NCBI RefSeq assembly: GCF_003990645.1
Contig: NZ_RYZK01000006.1
Coordinates: 1 to 64,000, forward strand
From: Shimia sediminis
Lineage (GTDB): Bacteria > Pseudomonadota > Alphaproteobacteria > Rhodobacterales > Rhodobacteraceae
Length of the DNA stretch: 64,000 nt
Direction of reading: 5' to 3'
This document shows positions 41,790 to 50,783 of the stretch, piece after piece. The stretch's first letter is position 1; every line of letters begins with the position of its first letter. Made by a program: the position numbers and the translations under genes. The notes under the pieces were generated by a model that had not been told where the DNA came from, searched no databases, and was given only the letters and a program-made list of their open reading frames with translations.

Positions 41790-42650
41790 TCAAGTTTTGC
41801 CGAAGATTGCCCGCAGAACGAACATGCCGGGGATGGTCACAACGTACATGGTGATGCCGTACAACGCAGCCGGTACGGCAAATTCCGGGATACCCCCGGT
41901 CTTGGCAACCAACCCGGCCACGGTGATGCCCAGCGCCGCGTTCTGCACGCCCATTTCCACCGAGATACACAAGCCATCCCCGCCAGACAGCCCCACGCCA
42001 CGCGCGATCAGCACTCCCAAGATCAGCAATAGCGCGTTCATGCCGATCAACAGAGGACCAAGTCGGCCAATGTTGTCGATAAACATCTGCCAGTTGGTCG
42101 CCAAGGCCGCGATCACGATGACAACAAACAGAACCACGGCGATGGTGGAAATCACGCTCTCGGTCCTTTCGGCAAAACCCTTGGCGACAAAGCGCAGCAA
42201 CAAGCCGATCAACACTGGCACAGCGGTGATGGCAAACATCGAGATCGCAATCCCGGTGACATTGATCTGTACCGCTGCCTCACCCAGAAAGGCCCCCGCG
42301 GCCCAGTCCACAAGGATCGGCACGGTCACCACGGACAAAAGGCTCACGATGGCCGTCAGTGTGATGGACAAGGCCACATTGCCGCCAGCAAGCTTGGTCA
42401 GGATGTTGGAGGTCACGCCGCCGGGGCAAAATGCCAAGATCATGACGCCAAAGGCCAGCGCGGGCGGCAGATTGACCAGCTTCAGCAGACCAAACGCCAC
42501 CAGTGGAACGGCAATCACCTGCAAAACCATCCCAGTCAGCGCCGCCCTGGGCATGGCCAGAACCCGGCCGAAATCGGCAAACGTCAATCCAAAGCCCAAT
42601 GAAAACATGATGAAAGCCAGCGATAGCGGCAATGCCACGTCGATCAGCAT
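41790..42650 (-). CDS. Bile acid:sodium symporter family (BASS) transporter
   Basis: A 286-residue membrane protein with about nine to ten helices. The BASS signature blocks are AFGVMILAFCPGGVTSNILTKLAGGNVALSITLTAI and the later CISVEMGVQNAALGITVA. Family members cotransport bile acids, pyruvate, pantothenate or other organic anions with sodium; the substrate here is unknown. GGGAGGG precedes the ATG. It follows the metK terminator and so probably has its own promoter. Confidence 0.92.
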   Translation of the reverse strand: MLIDVALPLSLAFIMFSLGFGLTFADFGRVLAMPRAALTGMVLQVIAVPLVAFGLLKLVNLPPALAFGVMILAFCPGGVTSNILTKLAGGNVALSITLTAIVSLLSVVTVPILVDWAAGAFLGEAAVQINVTGIAISMFAITAVPVLIGLLLRFVAKGFAERTESVISTIAVVLFVVIVIAALATNWQMFIDNIGRLGPLLIGMNALLLILGVLIARGVGLSGGDGLCISVEMGVQNAALGITVAGLVAKTGGIPEFAVPAALYGITMYVVTIPGMFVLRAIFGKT

Positions 42651-42694
42651 GAAAAACCCTCCCTGTTCGCTGGATCAGACTGGCACAGGAACAG

Positions 42695-42735
42695 AAAAAG
42701 GCCAAAGCCTTCCTTGGCGGAAAGCTCTGGCCTTT
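42695..42735 (-). terminator. Probable terminator of metK
   Basis: On the minus strand AAAGGCCA...TGGCCTTT (arms at 42697-42704 and 42728-42735) is followed by a T-run. Beyond it lies the BASS gene start. Confidence 0.7.
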
Positions 42736-42750
42736 GTTGTTTTGCGCGGA

Positions 42751-42774
42751 CCAAGGCATTTCGAAATGCCTTGG
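42751..42774. repeat. Perfect 24-bp palindrome downstream of metK
   Basis: Left arm CCAAGGCATTTC followed by its exact complement, centred on TTCGAA, 13 bases beyond the metK stop and upstream of the terminator-like hairpin. Same type as the palindromes at 28664-28755. Confidence 0.85.
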
Positions 42775-42786
42775 TGTCGCGTCCGG

Positions 42787-43968
42787 TTAGACTGCCTTTT
42801 TGAGCGTCTCGACCAGATCGGTCTTTTCCCAGCTAAAGCCGCCGTCCGCCTCGGGATCGCGGCCAAAGTGGCCGTAAGCCGCCGTGCGCTGATAGATCGG
42901 ACGGTTCATGCCCAGATGCTCGCGAATGCCTCGCGGGGTAAGGTCCATCGCACCAGCCACCGCAGCTTCGATCGCCGCATCTGCCACTTGCCCGGTGCCA
43001 TGCGTATCCGCATAGATCGAGAGTGGCTTGGAGACGCCAATCGCATAGGACAGCTGGATGGTGCAGCGTTCGGCCATACCTGCGGCCACCACGTTCTTGG
43101 CGAGGTAGCGCGCGGCATAGGCCGCCGAACGGTCTACCTTTGTCGGATCTTTGCCGGAAAAAGCGCCCCCGCCATGGGGCGCTGCGCCACCATAAGTATC
43201 GACGATAATCTTGCGACCGGTCAGACCTGCATCACCATCCGGTCCGCCAATCACAAACTTGCCGGTCGGGTTCACGTGCCACTCGGTGTCCGCTCTGATC
43301 CAACCCTCTGGCAGGGTCTCGCGGATGTAAGGCTCTACCACAGCACGCACATCATCAGATGTCATCGATGCATCAAGATGCTGGGTCGACAAGACAATCG
43401 AGCTTACGCCGACGGGCTTACCGTTCTCATACATCACAGAAAGCTGCGACTTGGCATCGGGCCCGAGAGTTGGCTCAACGCCCGATTTGCGCACCTCCGC
43501 CAGCCGACGCAGAATCGCGTGGCTGTATTGGATCGGGGCCGGCATCAAAGCCGAGGTTTCGGTTGTGGCGTAGCCAAACATGATGCCCTGGTCGCCAGCG
43601 CCTTCGTCCTTGCCGCTAGCAGCATCAACCCCTTGGGCAATATGCGCTGATTGCTCGTGTAACAGGTTTGTCACTTCCACCGTTTCGTGGTGAAACTTGT
43701 CCTGCTCATAACCGATGTCCTTGATACAGGCGCGCGCGATCTCGTCGATACGGCCCATGTACTCATGCAGCTTGTCCTTGTCGGAAAGCCCCACTTCGCC
43801 GCCAATCACGACCCGGTTGGTGGTTGCAAAGGTTTCAGCCGCCACGCGAGCCTCGGGTTCTTCGGTCAGGAAGGCGTCCAAAACCGCATCCGAGATCCGG
43901 TCGCACACCTTGTCAGGATGCCCCTCAGAAACGGACTCTGAGGTGAAGGTGTAGTTTTGTCTTGTCAT
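42787..43968 (-). CDS. metK: S-adenosylmethionine synthetase
   Basis: A 393-residue enzyme that makes SAM from methionine and ATP. Motifs: [59 protein letters not shown]. The start at 43968 is fixed by the riboswitch: GGAGC in the SD lies six to ten bases upstream. Expression is expected to fall when SAM is abundant, through the riboswitch that hides the SD. Confidence 0.97.
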   Translation of the reverse strand: MTRQNYTFTSESVSEGHPDKVCDRISDAVLDAFLTEEPEARVAAETFATTNRVVIGGEVGLSDKDKLHEYMGRIDEIARACIKDIGYEQDKFHHETVEVTNLLHEQSAHIAQGVDAASGKDEGAGDQGIMFGYATTETSALMPAPIQYSHAILRRLAEVRKSGVEPTLGPDAKSQLSVMYENGKPVGVSSIVLSTQHLDASMTSDDVRAVVEPYIRETLPEGWIRADTEWHVNPTGKFVIGGPDGDAGLTGRKIIVDTYGGAAPHGGGAFSGKDPTKVDRSAAYAARYLAKNVVAAGMAERCTIQLSYAIGVSKPLSIYADTHGTGQVADAAIEAAVAGAMDLTPRGIREHLGMNRPIYQRTAAYGHFGRDPEADGGFSWEKTDLVETLKKAV

Positions 43969-43972
43969 GGGG

Positions 43973-44019
43973 TGCTCCATTGCAATGTTGGTCGCCACGC
44001 CAGGAAGCCGTTGTAACGA
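43973..44019 (-). promoter_or_regulatory. SAM/SAH riboswitch controlling metK
   Basis: Directly upstream of metK the minus strand reads ACAACGGCTTCCTGGCGTG, then after a short spacer ATTGCAATGGAGCA ending four bases before... the metK ATG. This matches the compact SAM/SAH riboswitch known from Rhodobacterales metK leaders: a hairpin whose loop (GGCTTCC) pairs with the SD region GGAGC to form a pseudoknot that closes the ribosome binding site when SAM or SAH is bound. Seen in sequence: conserved core and SD. Known: class and mechanism. Confidence 0.92.
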
Positions 44020-44057
44020 CAGATTGAAGTTACGCTTACGTGCGCTCGAGTCGGGGG

Positions 44058-45548
44058 TCAATTGCTTTCGCTGCGTCGTACGCGGAATAACAGACCAAGT
44101 GTTGCCAAAACGATGGCGATAATCGGCCAATCTCCGGTTTGGCCATAAACTGTAATCGCCATTGGCTCTGGCAGAGCGGCATCAAGAAATCCTTCTGTGT
44201 TCAAATCCAGCGACGCAACCACACGCCCGCGCGGATCTATCACAGCAGACACGCCCGTGTTTGCCGCGCGCACCATTGGCAGACCCTGCTCTATGGCGCG
44301 CATCCGAGCCTGAACCAGATGCTGATACGGCCCAGAGAACCTGCCGAACCACGCATCATTCGTAATCTGCATCAATACGTCCGGTCGTGCGCCATCTACC
44401 CGCATATCCTGCGGGAACACGGCTTCGTAACAGATCAGTGGCAGGACATGCCCCAGCACTCCGACGTCGATCAAACGAGGACCCGGACCAGCGCTATAGC
44501 CGCCGCCCTCGCGCGCGGCCAATCCGTGAATGCCAAAGCGTGACAGCAAGTTTCCAAAGGGCACATACTCGCCAAAGGGAACGAGGTGATGCTTGTCATA
44601 GACATCGCCAATCGCGCCTTCGCCATCCAGAACAACCGCCGAGTTATAGGCTCTGAGCCCATCGTAACGGTTGATGCCAATCACCACCGGCACGCCGCGG
44701 GCCGCCTCTGCTATGGCTGCGCGGGTGTTAGTCGAGCGGTCCAAAGACGTTGGAACCGAGGTTTCTGGCCACACGATGAGATCGGGCAAAGCCAGACCGG
44801 ATCGGGTCGAGCGCAAGGCCCGGTCAAAAAAGATCCGCATATAGTCAGGATCCCACTTTTGATGTTGCGGCGCGTTGGGCTGCACAAGCCGCACAATCCT
44901 GCCCTGCCCGTCAGAAGGGTGCGGTTGAGAGAGCGGCCAAGCCGACAAAACCACCAGCACTACGCCAATTAAGGCGATGGGCTTTCGAACCCGCCAATCC
45001 GCAAGCGCACAGGCAGTGGCCAGAAGCACCAGGTTCATACCATGCGGGCCAATCCAGGACGCCCCCTGCCCAGCAATTCCATTGACGAGCGCATATGATG
45101 GCATCGCCCAAGGGAAGCCGGTGAAGAGATAGGCGCGAACCAGTTCAGCCCCCGCCAGCATCGGGACAAGCGCCCAGCGCTGAACAGAAATCCGCCGTGA
45201 AAGTGCGAATGCCGTCGCCCACAAAAGCGCCAAACCGCAGCTCAGAAACACCAGCGCAAAGGGGGCCATCCAGCCATGACGCGCCAGATCCACAAGGAAC
45301 GGCTCGACGATCCAGTGCAGCGATGCCGCAAAATACCCCGTGCCAAAGACAAATCCCGCGCCAAAAGCCTGCCGTGACGACGAGAGGGCGGGATACATGG
45401 CAAATACTGCCACGAATCCCAGAAAACTCGGGATCACGAGCGAGAATGGCGCTTGGCCCAGTGCAGCCACTGCGCCGAAAGCAAACAGGAGCAAGAGACG
45501 CCAGCGTCTGCTCAGGGTTGCGAACCAGCGCGTCAGCTGGTCAGCCAT
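44058..45548 (-). CDS. lnt: Apolipoprotein N-acyltransferase
   Basis: A 496-residue inner-membrane enzyme that adds the third acyl chain to lipoproteins. About seven transmembrane helices precede a periplasmic nitrilase-like domain. The catalytic triad is visible as Glu in [11 protein letters not shown], Lys in [16 protein letters not shown] and Cys in [11 protein letters not shown]. It starts 8 bases inside the corC stop (overlap), so translation is coupled. The ybeY-corC-lnt order is common. Confidence 0.95.
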   Translation of the reverse strand: MADQLTRWFATLSRRWRLLLLFAFGAVAALGQAPFSLVIPSFLGFVAVFAMYPALSSSRQAFGAGFVFGTGYFAASLHWIVEPFLVDLARHGWMAPFALVFLSCGLALLWATAFALSRRISVQRWALVPMLAGAELVRAYLFTGFPWAMPSYALVNGIAGQGASWIGPHGMNLVLLATACALADWRVRKPIALIGVVLVVLSAWPLSQPHPSDGQGRIVRLVQPNAPQHQKWDPDYMRIFFDRALRSTRSGLALPDLIVWPETSVPTSLDRSTNTRAAIAEAARGVPVVIGINRYDGLRAYNSAVVLDGEGAIGDVYDKHHLVPFGEYVPFGNLLSRFGIHGLAAREGGGYSAGPGPRLIDVGVLGHVLPLICYEAVFPQDMRVDGARPDVLMQITNDAWFGRFSGPYQHLVQARMRAIEQGLPMVRAANTGVSAVIDPRGRVVASLDLNTEGFLDAALPEPMAITVYGQTGDWPIIAIVLATLGLLFRVRRSESN

Positions 45549-46425
45549 CCTGTGCCTCGGTGAACCGAACGCGCAGGCGCTTGATTCGGCGCGGGTCGGC
45601 ATCGACGATCTCGAACTCGGTTCCGTCCGGGTGGGCAACGACCTCGCCACGTGCCGGAACATTGCCGGACAGCGTAAAGACCAGTCCGCCCAAGGTTTCG
45701 ACATCCTCGACGTCGACGTCTTCGTGGCCGGACAGGCTGCGCCCGACCTCGGCCTCAAAGTCTTCCAGTGGCGTCTTGGCCTGTGCGAGGTAAGACCCCG
45801 GACTTTCCTGAACCCAATACTGATCTTCTTCCAGATCGTGTTCGTCCTCGATTTCGCCGATCACCTGTTCGATCAGGTCTTCAATGGTGACGAGACCGTC
45901 CACGCCGCCGTATTCGTCAATCACCAGGGCCATGTGGCGACGCTCGGCCTGCATCTTGGTGAGAAGCACGCCAATCGTCATCGAAGGCGGCACAAACAAC
46001 AAGGGACGCAGCAGCTCTTTTAGAGAAAACGAACCTCCGGAGCCGTTGAATCCGTGACGCAGCGCAAAATCTTTGAGGTGCACAAAGCCTACTGGCGTGT
46101 CCAACGTCCCCTGGTAGATGGGCACGCGTGTCAGACCGGTATCGCGAAACAGCGCCACAAGCTCGTCCCGGGTCACGTCATCCGCGGCAGAAATGATTTC
46201 CGCCTTGGGCACAGCCACGTCTTCCACCCGCATCCGACGCAGGTTGATCATGCCGCGGGTCTGTGGGCGGGGGATGTCAGGGGTCTCTGGTGTCAGGTCT
46301 ACGCCCTCATCGGACGGAGACAAAGCCTTGACGATGCGGCCAAAAAAACCGCTCTTTTCTATTGTGGGGGCCTCGGCCTGCGCGCTCAGCGCTGCGTTAG
46401 AGGACCCGTCGGAACTGTCGCCCAT
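45541..46425 (-). CDS. corC: CorC/hemolysin-family CBS-domain protein
   Basis: A 294-residue protein with paired CBS domains (about 75-195; MINLRRMRVEDVAVPKAEII, RVPIYQGTLDTPVGFVHLKD, HMALVIDEYGGVDGLVTIEDL) and a C-terminal CorC/HlyC domain (about 215-290). The family is linked to magnesium/cobalt efflux and envelope integrity. The start at 46425 has AAAGGA upstream. In the phoH-ybeY-corC-lnt series. Confidence 0.92.
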   Translation of the reverse strand: MGDSSDGSSNAALSAQAEAPTIEKSGFFGRIVKALSPSDEGVDLTPETPDIPRPQTRGMINLRRMRVEDVAVPKAEIISAADDVTRDELVALFRDTGLTRVPIYQGTLDTPVGFVHLKDFALRHGFNGSGGSFSLKELLRPLLFVPPSMTIGVLLTKMQAERRHMALVIDEYGGVDGLVTIEDLIEQVIGEIEDEHDLEEDQYWVQESPGSYLAQAKTPLEDFEAEVGRSLSGHEDVDVEDVETLGGLVFTLSGNVPARGEVVAHPDGTEFEIVDADPRRIKRLRVRFTEAQDG

Positions 46426-46456
46426 TTTTCCTTTCCAGTCGGGGGAAATCCCCTCG

Positions 46457-46960
46457 TTAGTCCTTATATGGGTCAGGAATGCCCAGTTTGCCAAGTACGG
46501 CGGTCTCGATGCCTTCCATCAACGTGGCATCCTTGTCACGGATATGGTCATAACCCAAGAGATGTAAAACCCCGTGAATGACCAAATGTGTCACATGATG
46601 GTCAAAAGGTTTGCCCGCCGCCTCGGCCTCGCGCTGGCAGGTGTCATAAGCGATGGCAATATCACCCAGCTCGGTCTGGTCCTCGAAGCGATCGGGCTCG
46701 GGAGGGTCGGGCCGTGCGCCCTCTTCGTCCGCCGCCAACTCTTGAGACGGCCAGCTCAAGACATTTGTCGGCTGGAGTTTGTCGCGGAAGTCTGCGTTCA
46801 AGACGGCGATGCGCGCGTCGTCACAGGCCAGGAGCGAGATGGTAAAATCCCCCGGCTGCATTTTCAGGTACACCAGCGCCGCCGTGGCCGCATATTCGGC
46901 CGCGTCAACCAGGCCATGCTCTTCCCATCGGGGATCTTCCAAAATGGTGTCTGTCAACAT
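46457..46960 (-). CDS. ybeY: Endoribonuclease YbeY (rRNA maturation factor)
   Basis: A 167-residue zinc endoribonuclease for 16S rRNA maturation and ribosome quality control. The zinc motif HLVIHGVLHLLGYDHIRDKDA is near the C terminus (H-G-x-L-H-L-x-G-Y-D-H). It contains an insert rich in acidic and Pro residues (ADEEGARPDPPEPDRFED). The ATG at 46960 gives the family start; no strong ribosome binding site is seen, perhaps because of the intergenic repeat just upstream. Confidence 0.93.
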   Translation of the reverse strand: MLTDTILEDPRWEEHGLVDAAEYAATAALVYLKMQPGDFTISLLACDDARIAVLNADFRDKLQPTNVLSWPSQELAADEEGARPDPPEPDRFEDQTELGDIAIAYDTCQREAEAAGKPFDHHVTHLVIHGVLHLLGYDHIRDKDATLMEGIETAVLGKLGIPDPYKD

Positions 46961-46972
46961 GCCTGAATACGA

Positions 46973-47025
46973 GTGGGGGCTGACTGCCCCCACACCCCCG
47001 TGGATATTTTTGGCCAAAAGAAGAG
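46973..47025 (+). repeat. Dispersed intergenic element: hairpin plus TATTTTTGGCC core (copy C)
   Basis: Hairpin GTGGGGGC-TGACT-GCCCCCAC (46973-46993) followed by ACCCCCGTGGA and the core TATTTTTGGCCAAAAGAAG. It fills the 67-base gap between phoH and ybeY and reads against both genes. Confidence 0.72.
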
Positions 47026-47027
47026 GA

Positions 47028-48068
47028 TCAGGTGTTCTTTTCCCGACCTGCCAGCGCCCTTTGTGCATCTGCATCGTAGGCTTCAATAATCGCAGCCACA
47101 AGCGGATGGCGCACCACGTCCTTGGCGGTGAAGTAGTTGAAGCTGATGCCACCAACTTTGTCCAACAACCGCTCGGCGTCTTTCAGCCCCGATGGCACGC
47201 CCCGAGGCAGGTCGATCTGTGAACGGTCGCCGGTGATCACCATGCGGCTGCCCTCGCCCAGACGAGTCAGGAACATCTTCATCTGCATGGTCGTAGCGTT
47301 CTGCGCCTCGTCGAGCACCACAAAGGCATTGGCCAACGTGCGCCCGCGCATAAAGGCCAGCGGCGCGATCTCGATCTTTTTCTCCTCGATCAGCTTGGCC
47401 AGCTGCTTGCCCGGCAGGAAATCATTCAGCGCGTCGTAAAGCGGCTGCATGTAGGGGTCGACCTTGTCCTTCATGTCCCCCGGCAGATAGCCCAGCTTTT
47501 CCCCCGCCTCGACCGCCGGACGGCTCAGGATGATCCGGTCCACATGCCCCTGGATGAACATCGAAACGCCCACCGCCACCGCCAGATAGGTCTTGCCGGT
47601 GCCCGCCGGGCCGATGCCAAAGGCCAGTTCGTTGTTGAACAGCGACAAGACATAGGCCCGCTGCGCATCTGTGCGCGGCTCGACCAGCTTTTTGCGGGTC
47701 TTGATCTCGACCGGGCCGCCCTTGAACATCTCAAGCTGGTCGCCGTCGCGCGCACCGGTGCCCTCTTCGGCAGAACCCATGCGGATTTCGCGATCGATAT
47801 CGGCACTTTCGACGTCTTTGCCACCCTCCAACCGCTCATAAAGCGCCTTGAGGACTTCATGCGCTTCGAGACGCGCCGCCGAGTCGCCATGTATGGCCAG
47901 TTGATTGCCACGGCGGATGATCTGAACCGAAAGCTTCTGCTCAATGTCGGCAAGGTTGCGGTCGTATTCGCCGCAGAGGTCAATCAGCAATCTATTGTCA
48001 GGAAACTCAATCAGCGTTTCTGCGATTTTTTCCGGTGTGGGCGGTGGGGTCAGGGCACCTGTGGCCAA
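47028..48068 (-). CDS. PhoH-family ATPase (PhoH-like)
   Basis: A 346-residue cytoplasmic P-loop ATPase. Walker A is FGIGPAGTGKTYLAVAV and Walker B FVVLDEAQNATTMQMKMFL; TGDRSQIDLPRGVPSGL is the family signature. An N-terminal RNA-binding KH-like part precedes it. The usual neighbour of YbeY, suggesting a joint RNA-metabolism role. The start is TTG at 48068, with AGGAGAG upstream and no suitable ATG. Confidence 0.94.
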   Translation of the reverse strand: MATGALTPPPTPEKIAETLIEFPDNRLLIDLCGEYDRNLADIEQKLSVQIIRRGNQLAIHGDSAARLEAHEVLKALYERLEGGKDVESADIDREIRMGSAEEGTGARDGDQLEMFKGGPVEIKTRKKLVEPRTDAQRAYVLSLFNNELAFGIGPAGTGKTYLAVAVGVSMFIQGHVDRIILSRPAVEAGEKLGYLPGDMKDKVDPYMQPLYDALNDFLPGKQLAKLIEEKKIEIAPLAFMRGRTLANAFVVLDEAQNATTMQMKMFLTRLGEGSRMVITGDRSQIDLPRGVPSGLKDAERLLDKVGGISFNYFTAKDVVRHPLVAAIIEAYDADAQRALAGREKNT

Positions 48069-48169
48069 TCAACTCTCCTGCTCAGTGTGAGTCTTCTATA
48101 CCGAAATGGTGCCAAGTTGCCGCGGCAGGTGCAAGCGGCCAGTTGCGAAAATTCACGTGAGTGTCACGA

Positions 48170-48198
48170 AAAAGGCCGCGCGATTGCCCGCACGGCCC
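48170..48198 (-). terminator. Rho-independent terminator after the lipoprotein gene
   Basis: On the minus strand, GGGCCGTGCG...CGCGCGGCC (arms about 48189-48198 and 48174-48182, one mismatch) is followed by TTTTT. It closes the OmpA-lipoprotein unit upstream of phoH. Confidence 0.8.
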
Positions 48199-48221
48199 AA
48201 TCCTTTGGCAAAAAGCCCGGA

Positions 48222-48518
48222 TCAAATCTGGTCTTTGATCGGAGACCCCTTCTTGAAGGGACCGGTGGCCACACCCGGAGGTGCCGCGCCCGAACACACG
48301 GGCTTGCCGTATTTGTCGAGACGCTGAGACAGGTAGCCTTCAAAGCCATCGTCGATGATCCAGTGGTCACACCCGTTGGGATCCACCCAGATGCCCGCTT
48401 TGAGCTGGCTCAGATGTTTCGAATCCCAACCGCGGTCGACCGTCTTGTTGACTTTGTTGTCGCAGGCAGCAATGGCACCCACCGCTGCAAGGAGAACAAT
48501 ACCTCTAACAATTTTCAT
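48222..48518 (-). CDS. Small lipoprotein with a WVDPxGCxHW domain
   Basis: A 98-residue predicted lipoprotein (signal peptide with lipobox AIAAC, Cys at about 19). The mature part contains GIWVDPNGCDHWIIDDGFEGYLSQRLDKYGKPVC, closely matching TIWVDPDGCEHWVMDDGAEGY...GIPVC in the OmpA-family protein encoded just upstream. The shared unit has two Cys and many aromatic residues. Function unknown; probably a periplasmic or outer membrane partner of that OmpA protein. Confidence 0.75.
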   Translation of the reverse strand: MKIVRGIVLLAAVGAIAACDNKVNKTVDRGWDSKHLSQLKAGIWVDPNGCDHWIIDDGFEGYLSQRLDKYGKPVCSGAAPPGVATGPFKKGSPIKDQI

Positions 48519-48529
48519 GTCATTTCCCC

Positions 48530-49105
48530 TTAGCGGATACAGATGATTTCAACGCGGCGGTTCTGGGCCATGCCAGACGCGGTGCCGTTCGAAGCACGTG
48601 GCTGCCGTTCGCCATAGCCACGCACGTCGATGACACGGGCACCGGTCGAGCGGGCCACCTTGGCCACTTCATTCGCACGATTGTAGCTGAGGCGCATGTT
48701 GTATTCGTCCGATGCGCGGCTATCGGTGTGCCCTGCAATGATAAAGGCCGATGCGGTGGCGTCCGAAAAGAACTGTTGCAGACGCTGACGATTCGCCGAG
48801 TTGATCGAATAGCGATCCGTGGCAAAAAACTGATCCGAATTCATCACGCCGCAGACGTTGCCGCGACGGCATACCGGGATACCCTGACGGTTCACGTGCG
48901 GGGTCATGTAGCCCTCGGCCCCGTCGTCCATCACCCAGTGCTCGCATCCGTCCGGATCAACCCAGATGGTGGGAACATATTCCTGCCCCAGCACCGTGCG
49001 CTGGGTTTGAGCAGCCACAGGCTCTGCAATGGAAACAAGCGCCAAACAAAATGCGGCAATTCCCCCCAATGCGGCCTGGGCGATTTTGATCTTTTTCTCC
49101 GCCAC
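48530..49105 (-). CDS. OmpA-family protein with an N-terminal WVDPxGCxHW domain
   Basis: A protein of about 191 residues. After a signal peptide (KIAQAALGGIAAFCLALVSI, ending near PVAAQ) comes the WVDPDGCEHWVMDDGAEGY unit shared with the neighbouring lipoprotein, then an OmpA-like peptidoglycan-binding domain (FIIAGHTDSRASDEYNMRLS, RANEVAKVARSTG, VRGYGERQPRA, NRRVEI). I chose GTG at 49105 because AGAGGA lies seven bases upstream; an ATG at 49123 has no such site but is possible. Confidence 0.82.
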   Translation of the reverse strand: MAEKKIKIAQAALGGIAAFCLALVSIAEPVAAQTQRTVLGQEYVPTIWVDPDGCEHWVMDDGAEGYMTPHVNRQGIPVCRRGNVCGVMNSDQFFATDRYSINSANRQRLQQFFSDATASAFIIAGHTDSRASDEYNMRLSYNRANEVAKVARSTGARVIDVRGYGERQPRASNGTASGMAQNRRVEIICIR

Positions 49106-49346
49106 AGCAATATCCTCTGCCATTATCAACGGGGTGCCAGACGACAATACGCAGCAATGCACCCAGAAATAGAATATGCCCGTACTGTAGCAAATTTAGA
49201 GAGTGTGTGAAGAAGAATTCACAATATGTGGTGGCTGAATGTGGCAAATTCGTGGCAAGCCGCGCGGATCACCGGACCGAATTGTAGAATTATCCCACGC
49301 TGACCAACAACGTTTGAACTGACGCCAAATTGTTTCGAAACCCCGA

Positions 49347-50675
49347 TCAATCGAGAATCGGCACCCCTGCCAGAGAGTTTGTCCCGCTCTCAACGATTCT
49401 CACACGTTTCAGGTCACCGATCTGCGCATCCGAGCCGCTGACATGCACCGCATGCAGATACTCGGATTTGCCCACCATCTGCCCTTCGAGGCGACCCGGT
49501 TTTTCGAACAGCACGCTGACCTCGCGACCAACCATACTGTCCTGAATCTCGCGTTGTTGTTTCGTGATCAGCGCCTGCAAGCGATAAAGACGTTCTGTGG
49601 CTTCACCATCATCCACCAGCGGTCTTTCGGCGGCTGGAGTGCCGGGGCGCGAGGAGTACTTGAAGCTGAACGCCTGGCCGTATTTGACCTCTTCAATCAG
49701 GTCCATCGTATCGTGAAAATCTGCCTCGGTTTCTTCCGGGAAACCAACGATGAAATCGCCTGACAACAGGATATCCGGACGGGCCGCACGAATACGTTCC
49801 ACAAGCCGCAAATAGCTGTCGCGGTCGTGGCTGCGGTTCATGCGCTTGAGGATCTTGTTGCTGCCGGACTGGACCGGCAGATGCAGGTAGGGCATCAGCT
49901 TGGAACAGGTGCCATGCGCCTCGATCAGGTCGTCCATCATGTCGTTGGGGTGGCTGGTGGTAAAGCGGATGCGCTCCAGCCCGTCAACCTTGTCGAGTTG
50001 CCAGATCAGCTGTGCCAGAGACCAACTGTCGCCCCCTGTCGACGCACCGTGATAGGCATTCACGTTCTGACCCAAAAGCGTGACTTCACGCACGCCACGG
50101 TCGACCAGATCACGCGCCTCGCTCAGGATGCGGTCGACAGGACGGCTGACCTCGGCACCACGGGTATAGGGCACCACGCAAAAGGCGCAGAACTTGTCGC
50201 AACCCTCCTGCACCGTCAAAAATGCCGTTGGACCGCGCTTGGCTTTGGGGCGGCCTTTCAGTTTCTCGAACTTGTCTTCTTCTGGAAAATCGGTGTCCAG
50301 CGCCTTGACGCCTTCTTGTGTCTTGGCTTCCATTTCGGGCAGGCGGTGATAGGCCTGTGGCCCGACAACGAGATCCACCAAGGGCTGGCGCCGCATGATC
50401 TCTTCGCCCTCGGCCTGCGCCACACACCCGGCGACGCCGATTTTCAGATCCGGTTTCTCAGCCTTCAGCCCTTTGAAACGCCCCAACTCGGAATAGACCT
50501 TTTCGGCAGCTTTTTCGCGGATGTGACAGGTGTTGAGCAGGATCATGTCCGCATCATCGGGACTGTCAGTGGTCTCATATCCCGCACCGCCCATGGCCTC
50601 GGCCATACGCTCGCTGTCGTAGACATTCATCTGACAACCATAGGTCTTGATATAAAGCTTCTTCGTGTCGGCCAT
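49347..50675 (-). CDS. miaB: tRNA-2-methylthio-N6-dimethylallyladenosine synthase
   Basis: A 442-residue radical SAM methylthiotransferase that modifies A37 of tRNA. The three N-terminal cluster cysteines are in [21 protein letters not shown] and GVAGCVAQ; the radical SAM motif is [17 protein letters not shown] (CxxxCxxC). A TRAM domain ends the protein. The start at 50675 fits the family. First gene of the miaB-OmpA-phoH-ybeY-corC-lnt series on the minus strand. Confidence 0.97.
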   Translation of the reverse strand: MADTKKLYIKTYGCQMNVYDSERMAEAMGGAGYETTDSPDDADMILLNTCHIREKAAEKVYSELGRFKGLKAEKPDLKIGVAGCVAQAEGEEIMRRQPLVDLVVGPQAYHRLPEMEAKTQEGVKALDTDFPEEDKFEKLKGRPKAKRGPTAFLTVQEGCDKFCAFCVVPYTRGAEVSRPVDRILSEARDLVDRGVREVTLLGQNVNAYHGASTGGDSWSLAQLIWQLDKVDGLERIRFTTSHPNDMMDDLIEAHGTCSKLMPYLHLPVQSGSNKILKRMNRSHDRDSYLRLVERIRAARPDILLSGDFIVGFPEETEADFHDTMDLIEEVKYGQAFSFKYSSRPGTPAAERPLVDDGEATERLYRLQALITKQQREIQDSMVGREVSVLFEKPGRLEGQMVGKSEYLHAVHVSGSDAQIGDLKRVRIVESGTNSLAGVPILD

Positions 50676-50783
50676 GTGCCCGGTCCCATCGCGGTTTCAG
50701 GGCGTCTGACTACATCAAAAGCACAGTGGCTTGCAATGCACACAAAATTGAAAGACTCTGGCGGGCAAAACGGCAGGATGTTC

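Noticed and set aside
41776-43650. Open frame of 624 codons on the plus strand opposite the BASS transporter and metK
   Set aside because: Low-complexity Thr/Ser/Ala-rich translation typical of antisense frames; both minus-strand genes are certain.
43969-44130. N-terminal extension of metK
   Set aside because: The in-frame extension would translate the riboswitch; the family start and the SD agree on 43968.
49827-50777. N-terminal extension of the gene at 50784 through miaB
   Set aside because: The extension is antisense to miaB, and the protein start at 50778/50784 follows normal length and an AGG site.
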